From assembly GCF_005222835.1 (NCBI RefSeq), contig NZ_STGA01000004.1, positions 153,941 to 217,940 on the forward strand: a DNA stretch of 64,000 nt, read 5' to 3'. Shown here one piece after another: positions 45,272 through 54,844 of this stretch. The translations under genes were made by a program, and so were the position numbers. The stretch comes from Rhizobium sp. FKY42 (lineage in GTDB: Bacteria > Pseudomonadota > Alphaproteobacteria > Rhizobiales > Rhizobiaceae). How positions within the stretch are numbered: the stretch's first letter is position 1; each line of letters begins with the position of its first letter. A model generated the notes under the pieces. That model made no database searches. It was not told the origin of the DNA and was given only the letters and a program-made list of their open reading frames with translations.

Positions 45272-45775
45272 TCAGGCGAAGGTGAGATGCTGCTTGACGC
45301 CGACATCCGGCATCTTCCCGTCGCTCAGATTTGCCTTGGCAATTTCCCAGCCAAACTTGAGCGTGCTGTCGGTGGATGCCCAGATCTCGGCATCATCCAG
45401 ATGTAGCGCGAGCATGGTCAGCTTTGGGTCATCCTTGCCGTGTTCGTACCAAGCGGCCGTCATGGCGCTCCAGAACTCGTCGATCTTTGCCTGATCCTTG
45501 CGAACGTCGATGACGCCCGCGAGGCAGGCATGGTAATCATGGTTCTTGCCGACAACGCAGAAATGGGCGCGCGTGCCGGGGCGAATTGCCTGTACGAGAT
45601 CCGTGTCGGTCTTGGTGAAAAACCAGACCGTGTTGGTCTTGGGGTCTGCATGCGGAGCCATGGGCTGGAAGTGCTGGTGAGAGCCTTCGATGCCAAGCAT
45701 GCCCGCATGGATTGAGTTGATTTCTTCCCACAGCTGGCGTGCAGGGGCTTCGCGGGCTTTGGTCAGACTTGCCAT
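45272..45775 (-). CDS. Pyridoxamine 5'-phosphate oxidase-like flavoprotein
   Basis: A 167-residue protein of the general-stress 26 / PNPOx-like group: MLGIEGSHQHFQPMAPHADP, TVWFFTKTDTDLVQAI and HFCVVGKNHDYHACLAGVID (read in two parts). These split-barrel proteins bind FMN or related flavins; the reaction is unknown. ATG 45775 follows AAAGGA. The open frame to 45976 adds a long basic stretch that is not part of the family. Confidence 0.88.
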   Translation of the reverse strand: MASLTKAREAPARQLWEEINSIHAGMLGIEGSHQHFQPMAPHADPKTNTVWFFTKTDTDLVQAIRPGTRAHFCVVGKNHDYHACLAGVIDVRKDQAKIDEFWSAMTAAWYEHGKDDPKLTMLALHLDDAEIWASTDSTLKFGWEIAKANLSDGKMPDVGVKQHLTFA

Positions 45776-45935
45776 TGCCGGTCCTTTCTTGATGAGGGTG
45801 CGGCCGTGAAACGTTGCCGCCAAAGGTTTGTTCCGGCTTTTCCTGCTTGTGCGCCGTCTGCTTTTTTCTTGAAAGCGACCGATTTCCTGCCTATAAGCCC
45901 GCCATTCCAGACATTTTACGCGATTAAGGGGTGCC

Positions 45936-46682
45936 ATGGCTGGCCATTCACAGTTCAAGAACATCATGCACCGCAAGGGCCGTCAGGATTCCATCCGGTC
46001 CAAGATGTTCTCCAAGCTCGCACGCGAAATCACAGTGGCTGCAAAGTCGGGCCTGCCTGACCCTTCGATGAATGCGGCCCTGCGCCTGGCAATCCAGAAC
46101 GCCAAGGCGCAGTCCATGCCGAAGGACAATATCGACCGCGCCATCAAGAAGGCGTCCGGCGCCGATAGCGAGAGCTATGATTCGGTTCGCTATGAAGGCT
46201 ACGGCCCGGGCGGTGTTGCCGTCATTGTCGAAGCGTTGAGCGATAATCGTAACCGTACCGCTTCCAACGTTCGCTCCATCTTTACAAAGGCTGGCGGCGC
46301 TCTGGGAGAGACAGGTTCCGTTTCCTTCTCCTTCGATCACGTTGGCGAAATCGTCTACAAGGCTTCTGCCGGAAGTGCGGATGCCGTCATGGAAGCCGCC
46401 ATCGAAGCCGGTGCCGACGACGTGATCTCCGATGAAGACGGTCACACTATCATCTGCGCTTTTGAGAGCATCGGTGAAGTCTCCAAGGCGCTTGAGGCCG
46501 TGCTGGGCGAAGCGCAGACGGTGAAGGCTGTCTGGAAGCCGCAGAACACGGTTCCAGTGGACGAAGAAAAGGCACAGTCGCTGATGAAGCTCATCGACAG
46601 CCTCGAAGACGATGACGACGTGCAGAACGTCTATTCGAACTTCGAAGTGTCCGACGAAGTTATGGCGAAGCTCTCGGCCTGA
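45936..46682 (+). CDS. yebC: YebC/PmpR-family protein
   Basis: A 248-residue member of the YebC/TACO1 family: start [18 protein letters not shown], then [17 protein letters not shown], then [20 protein letters not shown] (read in two parts) and [16 protein letters not shown]. Older work treats the family as a transcription regulator; newer work points to rescue of ribosomes stalled on proline runs. In many bacteria it lies next to ruvC; here ruvCAB starts about 3.3 kb downstream, with four genes between. Confidence 0.96.
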   Translation: MAGHSQFKNIMHRKGRQDSIRSKMFSKLAREITVAAKSGLPDPSMNAALRLAIQNAKAQSMPKDNIDRAIKKASGADSESYDSVRYEGYGPGGVAVIVEALSDNRNRTASNVRSIFTKAGGALGETGSVSFSFDHVGEIVYKASAGSADAVMEAAIEAGADDVISDEDGHTIICAFESIGEVSKALEAVLGEAQTVKAVWKPQNTVPVDEEKAQSLMKLIDSLEDDDDVQNVYSNFEVSDEVMAKLSA

Positions 46683-46706
46683 GCTCATCACGTTTTTTGA
46701 TTGCTG

Positions 46707-46738
46707 AAAGCCGGTTCGACATCATGGACCGGCTTTTT
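46707..46738 (+). terminator. Terminator of yebC
   Basis: AAAGCCGGT (46707-46715) pairs with ACCGGCTTT (46728-46736), followed by TT. The 12-base loop contains CATCATGG. Confidence 0.85.
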
Positions 46739-46820
46739 GCGTTTATTGCCCTTACACCAGCCTCGTACATGCCATGCATGGCATTCTGCCCGTATTTGCA
46801 GCGGTCGAGAGGATCATCAC

Positions 46821-47444
46821 ATGGTGTCATCGGTTGATAATGTTCGGCAGTGGTCGACACAGACCATGCTGAAGGTGATGAAACAGACCGATCAGGAGCA
46901 GAACGCCACGAGCGGAAGCTTCGCCAGCCGTCTGTTGGGCGATTACGGTATCGACAGCAGCGATGATGCAACCGACAGCGGCACCTATGATTTGCTGAAC
47001 CGGATCGCCGACCAGCAGGACAATGACGCGAGCTCTGTCGAAACGCTGAAGCAGCCGGACAGCGTGATGTCGCCCGATTTTGCAGCCTTCATCAAACAGC
47101 AGCTCGAAGCGATGAAGAAGGAGCCGGGCAAGGCGGAGCAGGCAGATTCGATGCTAAAGGCGCTGGAGGCAGGAACACTGACCGTGGCCGACGCTGCGGA
47201 GGGCAAGAGTGTCCAGCTTGTGGCACCCGACAAGGTGTCCACACAGGAGAACAAGGTAACCGATCTCACCTCAAAGGATTGGGGCAGCTTCCTGCGCGAT
47301 CATCTGACGCGCGAGAACGGCGGCATGTTCAGCCGCAACAAGGATGGCAGCTACATCGACCGGCAGAGCGGCCAGAACGCCTTCTATGGATCGCTTGGCG
47401 ATAAATCTTATTACCTCACCTGGCCATCCAGCACGACCAGGTGA
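46821..47444 (+). CDS. Conserved-looking hypothetical protein
   Basis: A 207-residue soluble protein of unknown function. ATG 46821 follows GAGAGGA. The composition is Asp/Ser/Gln-rich and acidic in the first half (SSDDATDSGTYDLLNRIADQ), with a central helical segment (DFAAFIKQQLEAMKKEPGKA) and a more ordered C-terminal part (FLRDHLTRENGGMFSRNKDG). There is no signal peptide or membrane helix. Good codon use and ribosome site suggest a real gene. Its last 30 bases lie within an inverted repeat. I do not recognise a family. Confidence 0.7.
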   Translation: MVSSVDNVRQWSTQTMLKVMKQTDQEQNATSGSFASRLLGDYGIDSSDDATDSGTYDLLNRIADQQDNDASSVETLKQPDSVMSPDFAAFIKQQLEAMKKEPGKAEQADSMLKALEAGTLTVADAAEGKSVQLVAPDKVSTQENKVTDLTSKDWGSFLRDHLTRENGGMFSRNKDGSYIDRQSGQNAFYGSLGDKSYYLTWPSSTTR

Positions 47445-47446
47445 GG
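47414..47446. terminator. Inverted repeat overlapping the end of a gene
   Basis: CCTCACCTGG (47414-47423) and CCAGGTGAGG (47437-47446) are perfectly complementary around a 13-base loop. The stem covers the last codons and stop of the 207-residue hypothetical protein and lies between two convergent genes. It is a likely shared terminator, although T tracts are weak. Confidence 0.55.
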
Positions 47447-47459
47447 CAAAGATCTTCTA

Positions 47460-48458
47460 TCAATGCGTGGCCTGCATCATGGGCAGGTTGGCGAAGATTT
47501 CGGTCGAGCGCAGCCGTGCTTCGAAATCATGGATCGGCATGGAGATGATCAGTTCGTCGGCGTCGGTCTCAGCCAGGAAGCCTTCCAGCTTCTGGTGAAT
47601 CGTTTCGCGCGATCCGACGGCGGCAAAGCGAAGCGTATGCTCCACGCCATAGCGCTCCGCTTCTGACCAGATGCCCTCCATGCTCGCGACCGGGCGCGGG
47701 AATTTGGTGCGCACGTTCCGACGCAGGTTCACGAATTGCTGCTGCGCGGAGGTGAACATTCGCTCTGCCTCCTGATCTGTCTCGGCCGCAACCCCCATCA
47801 CCCCCACCATGACGTAAGGCTTCTGCAAGGTTTGCGACGGCTGGAACCGTTCGCGATAGATGGCGATGGCATCCATCAGCATGTCAGGTGCAAAATGCGA
47901 GGCGAAGGCATAGGGCAGGCCCAGTGCTGCGGCGAGATGTGCGCTGTAGAGACTGGAGCCCAGAAGCCATATCGGCACGTTCGCTTCCAGTCCTGGCACC
48001 GCCAGGATCGCCTGATCCTCGCGTGGCTCCCCAAGCAAATGCTGAAGTTCGACAATATCGTGCGGGAAGTTTTCAGCGCCTGCATCCAGATTCCGGCGCA
48101 GTGCACGCGCCGTTCGCATATCGGTGCCGGGCGCACGACCGAGACCCAGATCGACGCGACCGGGAAAGAGAGCTTCCAGCGTGCCGAACTGTTCTGCCAC
48201 GACCAATGGCGAATGGTTGGGCAGCATGATGCCGCCAGAGCCGATGCGGATGCGCTTGGTTGCCGCGCCCACATGGCCGATTACCACCGCCGTTGCGGCG
48301 CTTGCGATGCCGGGCATGCCGTGATGCTCGGCCAGCCAGATCCGGTTGAAGCCCAGCTCCTCCGCCTTTTGCGCAAGCCTGCGCGACTGGTCCAGTGCCT
48401 GAGACACAGTCTGGCCTTCCGCCACCGGCGAAAGGTCAAGGATGGAAAAGGGTATCAT
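47460..48458 (-). CDS. LLM-class flavin-dependent oxidoreductase
   Basis: A 332-residue luciferase-like monooxygenase. N-terminal [37 protein letters not shown] (read in two parts), the FMN-site [19 protein letters not shown] and [11 protein letters not shown] are characteristic. It needs reduced FMN from a separate reductase; none is adjacent. The substrate is unknown. It is a single gene converging on the hypothetical gene. Confidence 0.93.
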   Translation of the reverse strand: MIPFSILDLSPVAEGQTVSQALDQSRRLAQKAEELGFNRIWLAEHHGMPGIASAATAVVIGHVGAATKRIRIGSGGIMLPNHSPLVVAEQFGTLEALFPGRVDLGLGRAPGTDMRTARALRRNLDAGAENFPHDIVELQHLLGEPREDQAILAVPGLEANVPIWLLGSSLYSAHLAAALGLPYAFASHFAPDMLMDAIAIYRERFQPSQTLQKPYVMVGVMGVAAETDQEAERMFTSAQQQFVNLRRNVRTKFPRPVASMEGIWSEAERYGVEHTLRFAAVGSRETIHQKLEGFLAETDADELIISMPIHDFEARLRSTEIFANLPMMQATH

Positions 48459-48553
48459 GGCCCACCTGTAGCGATTTCTGTTTCATCTCATTTAAGGAGT
48501 TTGATCGGGAGTCGTAAGGGGGCCTGATTAATTCTTGGCAGAGTGAAGTGGGC

Positions 48554-49834
48554 TCAGGTTACGCAGCGCAGATGCGGCGCCTTCGGCGTCTTGAGGGCGG
48601 TCGTCTTCTCAGGCACTCGCGTTTTGAACAGGGAGAGACGGGTCTCGATCGTCGTCGTCTGGCCCATGATCTTCATGAGCTGCGCCTCGACATCCTCCGC
48701 CATAGGGCAAAGACGAGTGGTGACCGACGCAACTTCGCGAGCGACCGTCTGGCTGATGGCAATCCGATGGTTTTCCTGATCCAGTGTCGTCCACAGTTTG
48801 CTGGCGCTGTGCGACTGCTCCTCCAGCGATTCCGCCAGAGCGTGCTGCTCGTGCTTGAGCTGGCGCAGGTTTTGGGTCGAGCCTTCCAGCGACCTGGAAA
48901 GGTCGTGACAGGCCTGAAGATAGTCGCGGGCTAAGGAGACGCAATCGCTTGCATGGCTCCTGCGGAAGACTGCGCCATGCCGTTCGGGATCACTGGCGAA
49001 TTGCTCTGCACGGACAGCGAGATCCGACATTCGGCGCGAAAGGTCGTATACGTGTTGACGGGCGGAAAGTGAAGCAGCGTGCTGCTCAGCAAGGTCTGTC
49101 GTCAACGCCTCCATCCGGCTGGTGCGCGTCAGGTCATCAACGCGCCTGCGGCTCAGACGCTCCGCTTCTGTATGGGCGTCCTTGAGGCTGGTGCCGAGAT
49201 GGACGGTCGCATCGGCCAGCGCCTTGCTGCCGGTCAGCATCTTTTCCATGCGGGCCGAGATCAGGGCGATGGTGCTTTGAGCGCGGTAGGCATTGTCGCG
49301 CAGCTGAGCCGCGGCACGCCCCGTTGGCAGAAGGTTCATCTGGAGCGTCGAAGCCAGCCGATTGAACTGGAACCGAAGACCGTCCGTTCCTTCCGGAAAC
49401 TCTTCGTGCAACAGAATTGATGCTTCGCCATTGGCCAGTCGCCGCAGGGCCTCTTCAAGCCGACGAAGAGAGGTTTGCTCAGCACTCTCCTGCCGCGAGG
49501 ATGCCGCGGGCTTGATCGATGTCAACAGACCCGCGATCTCGTTCATCGGATCGTCCTTCGGCAGACCTATGCAGTTTGTGGCCTCGGACTGATTTGCCGG
49601 ATCCGTTCCCGGTCTCTGTGCCGGCGTCGGTGTCTGTGCGGACGACACATTGCTGATGCGCAGCAGATAGAATGCCAGCGCCGCGGACACTGCGGCAAGA
49701 ATGCTGAAGCTTGTCATCACCGGCGAAAGAGCGCTTGCCTGGAAAGCGAGGCACGACGCGATGGTGATGTTCAGCGCAACAAGCCATTGAATTGGCTGGA
49801 GCGGCTGATGCTTCAAGCGGGCGAACATCGTCAT
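48554..49834 (-). CDS. Chemoreceptor-like HAMP/coiled-coil membrane protein without signalling tip
   Basis: A 426-residue protein. Two N-terminal membrane helices (WLVALNITIASCLAFQASAL and SFSILAAVSAALAFYLL) are separated by a very short loop. A HAMP-like segment follows (RLEEALRRLANGEASILL and RFQFNRLASTLQ), then a long coiled coil. The last 230 residues should be the methyl-accepting signalling rod. However, the highly conserved tip that binds CheA/CheW (the E-A-A-I-E-A-A-R-A pattern) is absent. It may be a degenerate or repurposed chemoreceptor. ATG 49834 follows GGAGG. Two cysteines lie in the rod (DCVSLARD, ACHDL). Confidence 0.72.
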   Translation of the reverse strand: MTMFARLKHQPLQPIQWLVALNITIASCLAFQASALSPVMTSFSILAAVSAALAFYLLRISNVSSAQTPTPAQRPGTDPANQSEATNCIGLPKDDPMNEIAGLLTSIKPAASSRQESAEQTSLRRLEEALRRLANGEASILLHEEFPEGTDGLRFQFNRLASTLQMNLLPTGRAAAQLRDNAYRAQSTIALISARMEKMLTGSKALADATVHLGTSLKDAHTEAERLSRRRVDDLTRTSRMEALTTDLAEQHAASLSARQHVYDLSRRMSDLAVRAEQFASDPERHGAVFRRSHASDCVSLARDYLQACHDLSRSLEGSTQNLRQLKHEQHALAESLEEQSHSASKLWTTLDQENHRIAISQTVAREVASVTTRLCPMAEDVEAQLMKIMGQTTTIETRLSLFKTRVPEKTTALKTPKAPHLRCVT

Positions 49835-50021
49835 GATGGACCTCCATGCTTGGTTGACGATCCACTAATGCGATTCGTCGGCAAAAGTTGGCTCCCAAGC
49901 TGGCGGGACCACGGCTTCCTTATCTCAGCGTTAATCGGCGGTTAACGCTTATCGCGTTTGTTTCGTTTTTGTTCGCGTTTTCGCTGGCCGTTCACTGGCA
50001 ACTGGGGTTAGGATTTTTCGC

Positions 50022-50531
50022 ATGACAACTGTGATTCGTATCATCGGGATAGACCCTGGGCTTCGCCGCACCGGCTGGGGCATTATCGACACTATCGGCA
50101 ACAGCCTGAAGTTCGTGGCGTCCGGCACGGTCACATCCGACGGGGACATGGATCTTGCCTCTCGTCTTTGTCAGTTGCACGACGGATTGGCGGAGGTCGT
50201 ACATACCTATCGACCGGATGAGGCGGCCGTGGAGCAGACCTTCGTCAACAAGGATGCCGTCGCGACCCTCAAGCTCGGCCAGGCTCGCGGTGTCGTGATG
50301 CTGGTGCCGGCCAGAGCTGGACTGCCGGTTGCCGAATATGCGCCGAATGCGGTCAAGAAGTCGGTGATTGGCGTCGGTCACGGCGAAAAGCAGCAGATCC
50401 ACATGATGCTGAAAATCCTGATGCCCAAGGTGGAATTCAAGGGTAATGACGCCGCCGATGCGCTGGCAATCGCGATTTGCCATGCGCACCACCGCGCAGG
50501 CAACAGAATGCGGCAGGCTCTCGCGGGTTGA
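50022..50531 (+). CDS. ruvC: Holliday junction resolvase RuvC
   Basis: A 169-residue nuclease that cuts Holliday junctions. The catalytic acidic residues are visible in [14 protein letters not shown], in [20 protein letters not shown] and in [14 protein letters not shown]. It starts the ruvC-ruvA-ruvB set; the spacing (about 80 bases each) suggests one transcript or closely linked units. Confidence 0.96.
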   Translation: MTTVIRIIGIDPGLRRTGWGIIDTIGNSLKFVASGTVTSDGDMDLASRLCQLHDGLAEVVHTYRPDEAAVEQTFVNKDAVATLKLGQARGVVMLVPARAGLPVAEYAPNAVKKSVIGVGHGEKQQIHMMLKILMPKVEFKGNDAADALAIAICHAHHRAGNRMRQALAG

Positions 50532-50610
50532 ATCGGCAGGGCTCAATTTGTTCTTGACTTGTTCTAGTATCCGCGTTTGATACGCAGGCGGAAACGGGCG
50601 GGTGCTTTGC

Positions 50611-51228
50611 ATGATCGGTAAGTTGAAGGGGACCATCGACGAGATCGGGGAGGATCACGTCGTCGTGGATGTGCATGGGGTATGCTACATCGCCTTCTGC
50701 TCTTCGCGGACGCTATCGCGGATCGGATCGGTTGGTGAAGCCATCGTGCTTTTCATCGAAACCTATGTGCGGGAAGACCAGCTGAAGCTGTTCGGCTTCC
50801 TGAGTGCGCTCGAGCGGCAGTGGTTCAATCTGCTTCAGAGCGTTCAGGGTGTGGGGTCCAAGGTGGCTCTTGCCGTTCTTTCAACGCTGACGCCTTCAGA
50901 GCTTGCCAATGCCATTGCGCTTCAAGACAAGGCCGCCGTTTCGCGAGCGCCGGGTGTTGGGCCCAAGGTCGCGATCCGCATTGTCACCGAGCTGAAAAAC
51001 AAGGCTCCGGCCTTTGCCGGGGAAGCCAGCGCCAACATCGGCTTCAAGCAGGAACTGGGTGAGGGGGTTGCCTCCGCGCCGGTCAGTGACGCGGTCTCGG
51101 CCTTGACCAACCTCGGTTACTCGCGCGATCAGGCTGCCAATGCCGTTGCGGCCGCACTCAAGACTGCGGGCGAGGGGGCAGATAGCGCCAAGCTCATCCG
51201 GCTTGGCCTGAAGGAATTGTCGCGCTGA
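50611..51228 (+). CDS. ruvA: Holliday junction branch migration protein RuvA
   Basis: A 205-residue RuvA: N-terminal [20 protein letters not shown], helix-hairpin-helix segments ([33 protein letters not shown]) and the C-terminal helical domain ([16 protein letters not shown]) that contacts RuvB. ATG 50611 gives the family start; GTG 50602 is also in frame. It directs the RuvB motor on junction DNA. Confidence 0.96.
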   Translation: MIGKLKGTIDEIGEDHVVVDVHGVCYIAFCSSRTLSRIGSVGEAIVLFIETYVREDQLKLFGFLSALERQWFNLLQSVQGVGSKVALAVLSTLTPSELANAIALQDKAAVSRAPGVGPKVAIRIVTELKNKAPAFAGEASANIGFKQELGEGVASAPVSDAVSALTNLGYSRDQAANAVAAALKTAGEGADSAKLIRLGLKELSR

Positions 51229-51316
51229 TCCCGGCTATGATTGCCGAAGTCCTGCCGTTTGGATAGCTTCGATGTTAATTGCGCGACGTGTGTGACGTCT
51301 GCGTCTGGAATGAGTG

Positions 51317-52357
51317 ATGAGCGAACAAAACCGCCTCCTTTCGCCCGACAAGAAGGGTGAGGATTTCGATACGGCTCTAAGGCCCCAGTCGCTGGATGAA
51401 TTTACCGGTCAGGCGGAAGCGCGCGCCAACCTGAAGATTTTCATCGAGGCCGCCAAGAACCGCGGCGAGGCACTGGATCACGTGCTGTTCGTTGGTCCGC
51501 CGGGGCTTGGCAAAACGACGCTGGCGCAGATCATGGCCAAGGAGCTGGGCGTCAATTTTCGCTCGACTTCCGGACCGGTGATCGCCAAGGCGGGAGATCT
51601 GGCAGCGCTGCTGACCAATCTTGAAGAACGCGATGTTCTGTTCATCGACGAAATTCACCGTCTCAATCCGGCGGTCGAGGAAATTCTCTATCCGGCAATG
51701 GAAGATTTCCAGCTGGACCTGATCATCGGGGAGGGGCCTGCGGCGCGCTCGGTCAAGATCGATCTTGCGAAGTTTACGCTGGTTGCGGCCACCACGCGTC
51801 TGGGATTGCTGACCACGCCGCTGCGCGACCGGTTTGGTATTCCGGTTCGCCTCAGTTTCTACACGGTTGAGGAACTCGAAGGTATCGTGCGTCGTGGCGC
51901 GCGGCTGCTGGGGCTTGGCATGACGGACGAAGGTGCGCGTGAAATCGCCCGCCGCGCCCGTGGCACGCCGCGCATCGCCGGTCGCCTGCTGCGGCGTGTG
52001 CGTGATTTTGCCGAAGTTGCGCGTGCGGAGGCGGTGACCAGAGAGATCGCCGACGAAGCCTTGACCCGGCTGCATGTCGATCACGCGGGGCTCGATCAGC
52101 TGGACAAGCGTTATCTCAACATGATCGCGGTCAATTTTGGTGGCGGGCCGGTGGGCATCGAAACCATCGCGGCGGGCTTGTCCGAGCCACGCGATGCGAT
52201 CGAGGATATCATCGAGCCCTACATGATCCAGCAGGGTTTCATCCAGCGCACCCCGCGCGGGCGGGTGCTGACCGCAACCGCCTGGAAGCATCTCGGTCTG
52301 CAGCCACCGAAGGATCTGGAGGCCGCGCAGTTCCGCCTGTTCAGCGAGGAAGAGTAA
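51317..52357 (+). CDS. ruvB: Holliday junction ATPase RuvB
   Basis: A 346-residue AAA+ motor. Walker [18 protein letters not shown], Walker [17 protein letters not shown] and the sensor [17 protein letters not shown] are present, with the C-terminal winged helix ([17 protein letters not shown]). ATG 51317 and the GTG directly before it are both possible starts. With RuvA it drives branch migration. A metallophosphoesterase gene follows two bases after its stop. Confidence 0.97.
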   Translation: MSEQNRLLSPDKKGEDFDTALRPQSLDEFTGQAEARANLKIFIEAAKNRGEALDHVLFVGPPGLGKTTLAQIMAKELGVNFRSTSGPVIAKAGDLAALLTNLEERDVLFIDEIHRLNPAVEEILYPAMEDFQLDLIIGEGPAARSVKIDLAKFTLVAATTRLGLLTTPLRDRFGIPVRLSFYTVEELEGIVRRGARLLGLGMTDEGAREIARRARGTPRIAGRLLRRVRDFAEVARAEAVTREIADEALTRLHVDHAGLDQLDKRYLNMIAVNFGGGPVGIETIAAGLSEPRDAIEDIIEPYMIQQGFIQRTPRGRVLTATAWKHLGLQPPKDLEAAQFRLFSEEE

Positions 52358-52359
52358 GG

Positions 52360-53262
52360 GTGCGCCGCCGCACGGTGCTGAAGCTGATGGCCAGCGGTCT
52401 GCTGGCAGGGCTGGCCACAATCAGCTATCCGTTTCTTGAAGCCTTTGCGCGACCGCGAATTCAATCCTACCGCGTGACACCACGGAAGTGGACACCTGGG
52501 TTACGGTTGAAGATCGCCGTGATCGCAGATATTCATGCCTGCCGGCCGTGGATGGATGGGCGCCGTGTCGCCTCGATCTGCCGTCAAGCGCAGGATCTTC
52601 AGGCAGATCTTATCCTGCTGCTGGGGGACTTCATGCCAGGCATTCGCCGGTTTGCCGAACCGCTGGCACCAGAGGAATGGATCAGGCCTCTGGCCGCACT
52701 CTCGGCGCCGCTGGGCGTGCACGCAATCCTCGGCAATCATGATTACTGGTCTGATCCAGAGATTCAGCGAGATTCGACGCGCGAACCTGTTGTCGCTAAA
52801 TTGCTACGGGATGTCGGCATCGCCGTGCACATCAATCACGCAATGCGACTGGAAAAAGACGGACGGCCGTTCTGGCTTGCGGGATTGGGCGATCAGCTTG
52901 CATTTCCTGCTTGGCCGCGGTTTGACCGGGTGGAAGAATTTGGTGCAGATGACATGCCGCTCTTGCTGTCGCAGATAACGGATGAAGCGCCTGCGATCCT
53001 GATGGCGCATGAGCCGGATGTGTTCATGGCGCCAGACCCTCGCTTCTCGCTGACGCTTTCCGGCCATACACACGGGGGACAGGTAAACCTGTTTGGATGG
53101 CGGCCTGTTTCCGCGTCTGAAGGATCGGAACTCTATCCCGCCGGGCATTTCCGCAAGGATAAATGCGATCTCATTGTCTCGCGGGGTCTGGGTTGTTCCT
53201 CGCTTCCGCTTAGAATTGGTTCATGGCCCGAAATCCTGCTGCTGGAACTTGGAGAAAGCTGA
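52360..53262 (+). CDS. Exported YaeI-like metallophosphoesterase
   Basis: A 300-residue calcineurin-like phosphoesterase. The N-terminus RRRTVLKLMASGLLAGLA is a twin-arginine (Tat) type signal. Metal ligands appear in VIADIHACRP, LLLGDFMPG, LGNHDYWSD, LMAHEPDVF and LSGHTHGGQVNLFG. Relatives (YaeI/YkuE) act on UDP-diacylglucosamine or similar lipids, or are of unknown substrate. The start is GTG, two bases after ruvB, and the stop shares a base with the Nudix start. Confidence 0.9.
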   Translation: MRRRTVLKLMASGLLAGLATISYPFLEAFARPRIQSYRVTPRKWTPGLRLKIAVIADIHACRPWMDGRRVASICRQAQDLQADLILLLGDFMPGIRRFAEPLAPEEWIRPLAALSAPLGVHAILGNHDYWSDPEIQRDSTREPVVAKLLRDVGIAVHINHAMRLEKDGRPFWLAGLGDQLAFPAWPRFDRVEEFGADDMPLLLSQITDEAPAILMAHEPDVFMAPDPRFSLTLSGHTHGGQVNLFGWRPVSASEGSELYPAGHFRKDKCDLIVSRGLGCSSLPLRIGSWPEILLLELGES

Positions 53263-53777
53263 TGAGAACCCGCATCCGCATCAAGGCAAAGCCGAAGCGT
53301 ACGTTTCAGATGCGTGTGGCCGGGCTTGGTTTCCGCAATGGCCATGTGCTGGTTCACCGCGCTGTTCACGAACCTTTCTGGACCTTTCCGGGCGGTGGGG
53401 CTGAGATCGGCGAGACATCCGACGAAACTCTGCGTCGCGAAATGATGGAAGAACTCGAGGTCCATGTGCGGGTCGACCGCCTGCTCTGGGTGGTCGAAAA
53501 CTTCTTCCACTATGAAGGACGGGATTGCCACGAACTGGGCATCTTCTATCTCATGGATATTCCAGAGAGCTTTCCCTTTGCATCCGGCGAGATCGTGCAT
53601 CGGATAAAGGATGGCGACAACGAACTTGAGTTCAAGTGGGTGCCCGCGACTACACAGGCGCTGACGGAACTGGATATTCCGCCTTATTTCATCGCCAGTG
53701 AGATCGAGAATTTGCCGCAGACTGTGAAGCACCTCGTCTGGGATGATCGCAATCTCGATGAAAAAGGGAAGTCGTAA
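53262..53777 (+). CDS. Nudix hydrolase
   Basis: A 171-residue Nudix protein. The Nudix box reads GGAEIGETSDETLRREMMEE followed by LEV, so the usual glycine near the end of the box (EExG) is replaced by glutamate. The other metal ligands are intact. ATG 53262 overlaps the phosphoesterase stop (TGATG) and follows GGAGAAAG. The substrate, probably a nucleotide derivative, is unknown. Confidence 0.88.
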   Translation: MRTRIRIKAKPKRTFQMRVAGLGFRNGHVLVHRAVHEPFWTFPGGGAEIGETSDETLRREMMEELEVHVRVDRLLWVVENFFHYEGRDCHELGIFYLMDIPESFPFASGEIVHRIKDGDNELEFKWVPATTQALTELDIPPYFIASEIENLPQTVKHLVWDDRNLDEKGKS

Positions 53778-53846
53778 GCGCAGACGCTGCGGATCGAGAC
53801 ATCGAGAGCGTCGTTGACGGTTGTTGAAGCCTTCAAGGAGAGCGCG

Positions 53847-54083
53847 ATGAACACGAAAGCAATGGGCGAGAAAATCAAGAAAGGCGACGAGCTTTCCTGG
53901 AAATGGGGCAAAGGAACGGTTGAAGGCGAAGTGAAGCAGACGTTCACGGATGACGTCGAACGCAAGATCAAGGGCAAGACCATCAAACGCAAGGCCGACT
54001 GCGATAAGCCTGCCGTACTCATCAAGCAGAAGGATGGGGACCAGGTTCTGAAAAGCGCCTCCGAGGTTCACAAGAAGCACTGA
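53847..54083 (+). CDS. DUF2945 small basic protein
   Basis: A 78-residue protein with the DUF2945 pattern: GDELSWKWGKGTVEGEVKQ near the start and KRKADCDKPAVLIKQKDGDQ (two parts), then VLKSASEVHKK. The family fold is thought to be Tudor-like, but its function is not known. AAGGAG lies seven bases before ATG 53847. It is a separate small gene between the Nudix gene and ybgC. Confidence 0.88.
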   Translation: MNTKAMGEKIKKGDELSWKWGKGTVEGEVKQTFTDDVERKIKGKTIKRKADCDKPAVLIKQKDGDQVLKSASEVHKKH

Positions 54084-54167
54084 GTAAGAGGCCCTGCTGC
54101 CGGTTGCAGATCTGTGCAAACCCTGTATTTGCTTCGCGTTGAAACGAAGCAGCAGGACTTTTTCCCC

Positions 54168-54632
54168 ATGAGCAGCCCTGAGACGCACAAGATTGCTGGC
54201 GAGATCATCGAGGGTCAGCATCGCCTTCAACAGCGCGTCTATTACGAAGACACCGATTTTTCGGGCCTGATCTACCATGCGCGTTATCTGCATTTTCTGG
54301 AGCGCGGCCGGACCGACTATCTGCGCTGCCTCGGCTGCGAGCAGAGCAAGCTGATCGGCTTCGACGAGGAGGGGCTCGTTTTCGTCGTTCATCGCATGGA
54401 GATCGACTTCAAATCCCCCGCACGCATGGACGATGTCCTGACGATCCTCACTTGTACCGAGAAGGCGGGTGGGGCCAAGATGGTCCTGTCTCAGGAGATC
54501 CGCCGGGGTGATACATTGCTCATTCAGGCCAAAGTCATCATCGCGGTCATCAACCGCCTTGGTCGCCCGCGCCGGTTGCCTGAAGGCTTGGCCAACTCTT
54601 TCCTCGCGTATGACGAAGGTCAAAAGCCTTAA
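54168..54632 (+). CDS. ybgC: Tol-Pal associated acyl-CoA thioesterase YbgC
   Basis: A 154-residue hot-dog-fold thioesterase. The catalytic aspartate sits in RVYYEDTDFSGLIYHARYL. YbgC acts on acyl-CoA or acyl-ACP and is almost always the first gene of the tol-pal operon, as here. ATG 54168 is chosen; the ORF to 54114 adds an unlikely leader. About 210 bases, with a TTAACCAT box, separate it from tolQ, so tolQ may have its own promoter. Confidence 0.94.
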   Translation: MSSPETHKIAGEIIEGQHRLQQRVYYEDTDFSGLIYHARYLHFLERGRTDYLRCLGCEQSKLIGFDEEGLVFVVHRMEIDFKSPARMDDVLTILTCTEKAGGAKMVLSQEIRRGDTLLIQAKVIIAVINRLGRPRRLPEGLANSFLAYDEGQKP

Positions 54633-54647
54633 GTTTTTAATAGAACT

Positions 54648-54655
54648 TTAACCAT
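54648..54655 (+). promoter_or_regulatory. TTAACCAT (CtrA-like) box upstream of tolQ
   Basis: TTAACCAT is the core of CtrA-type binding sites in alphaproteobacteria (full form TTAA-N7-TTAA). It lies about 190 bases before tolQ. The second half-site is not clear, so this is only a candidate. Confidence 0.35.
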
Positions 54656-54844
54656 AATGAGGTCTTACTGGCCGGGATAAGTTTTGTGCGGTGCACGCCT
54701 TCGTTTAACCAAATTTGAAGGCGAGAAGGCCCTTAAACCTTAAGGTAGACGGGACTTTCTGCGCAACCGCGCTCACACATGACAGCGCTTGCGAACCGGC
54801 CCGTTGCTACGTGCCGGGCGATTCGATTCAGGGGTAAGGGATTT

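Noticed and set aside
53133..54623. 496-codon minus-strand frame over Nudix, DUF2945 and ybgC
   Set aside because: It spans three real genes with good ribosome sites and has no recognisable domain.
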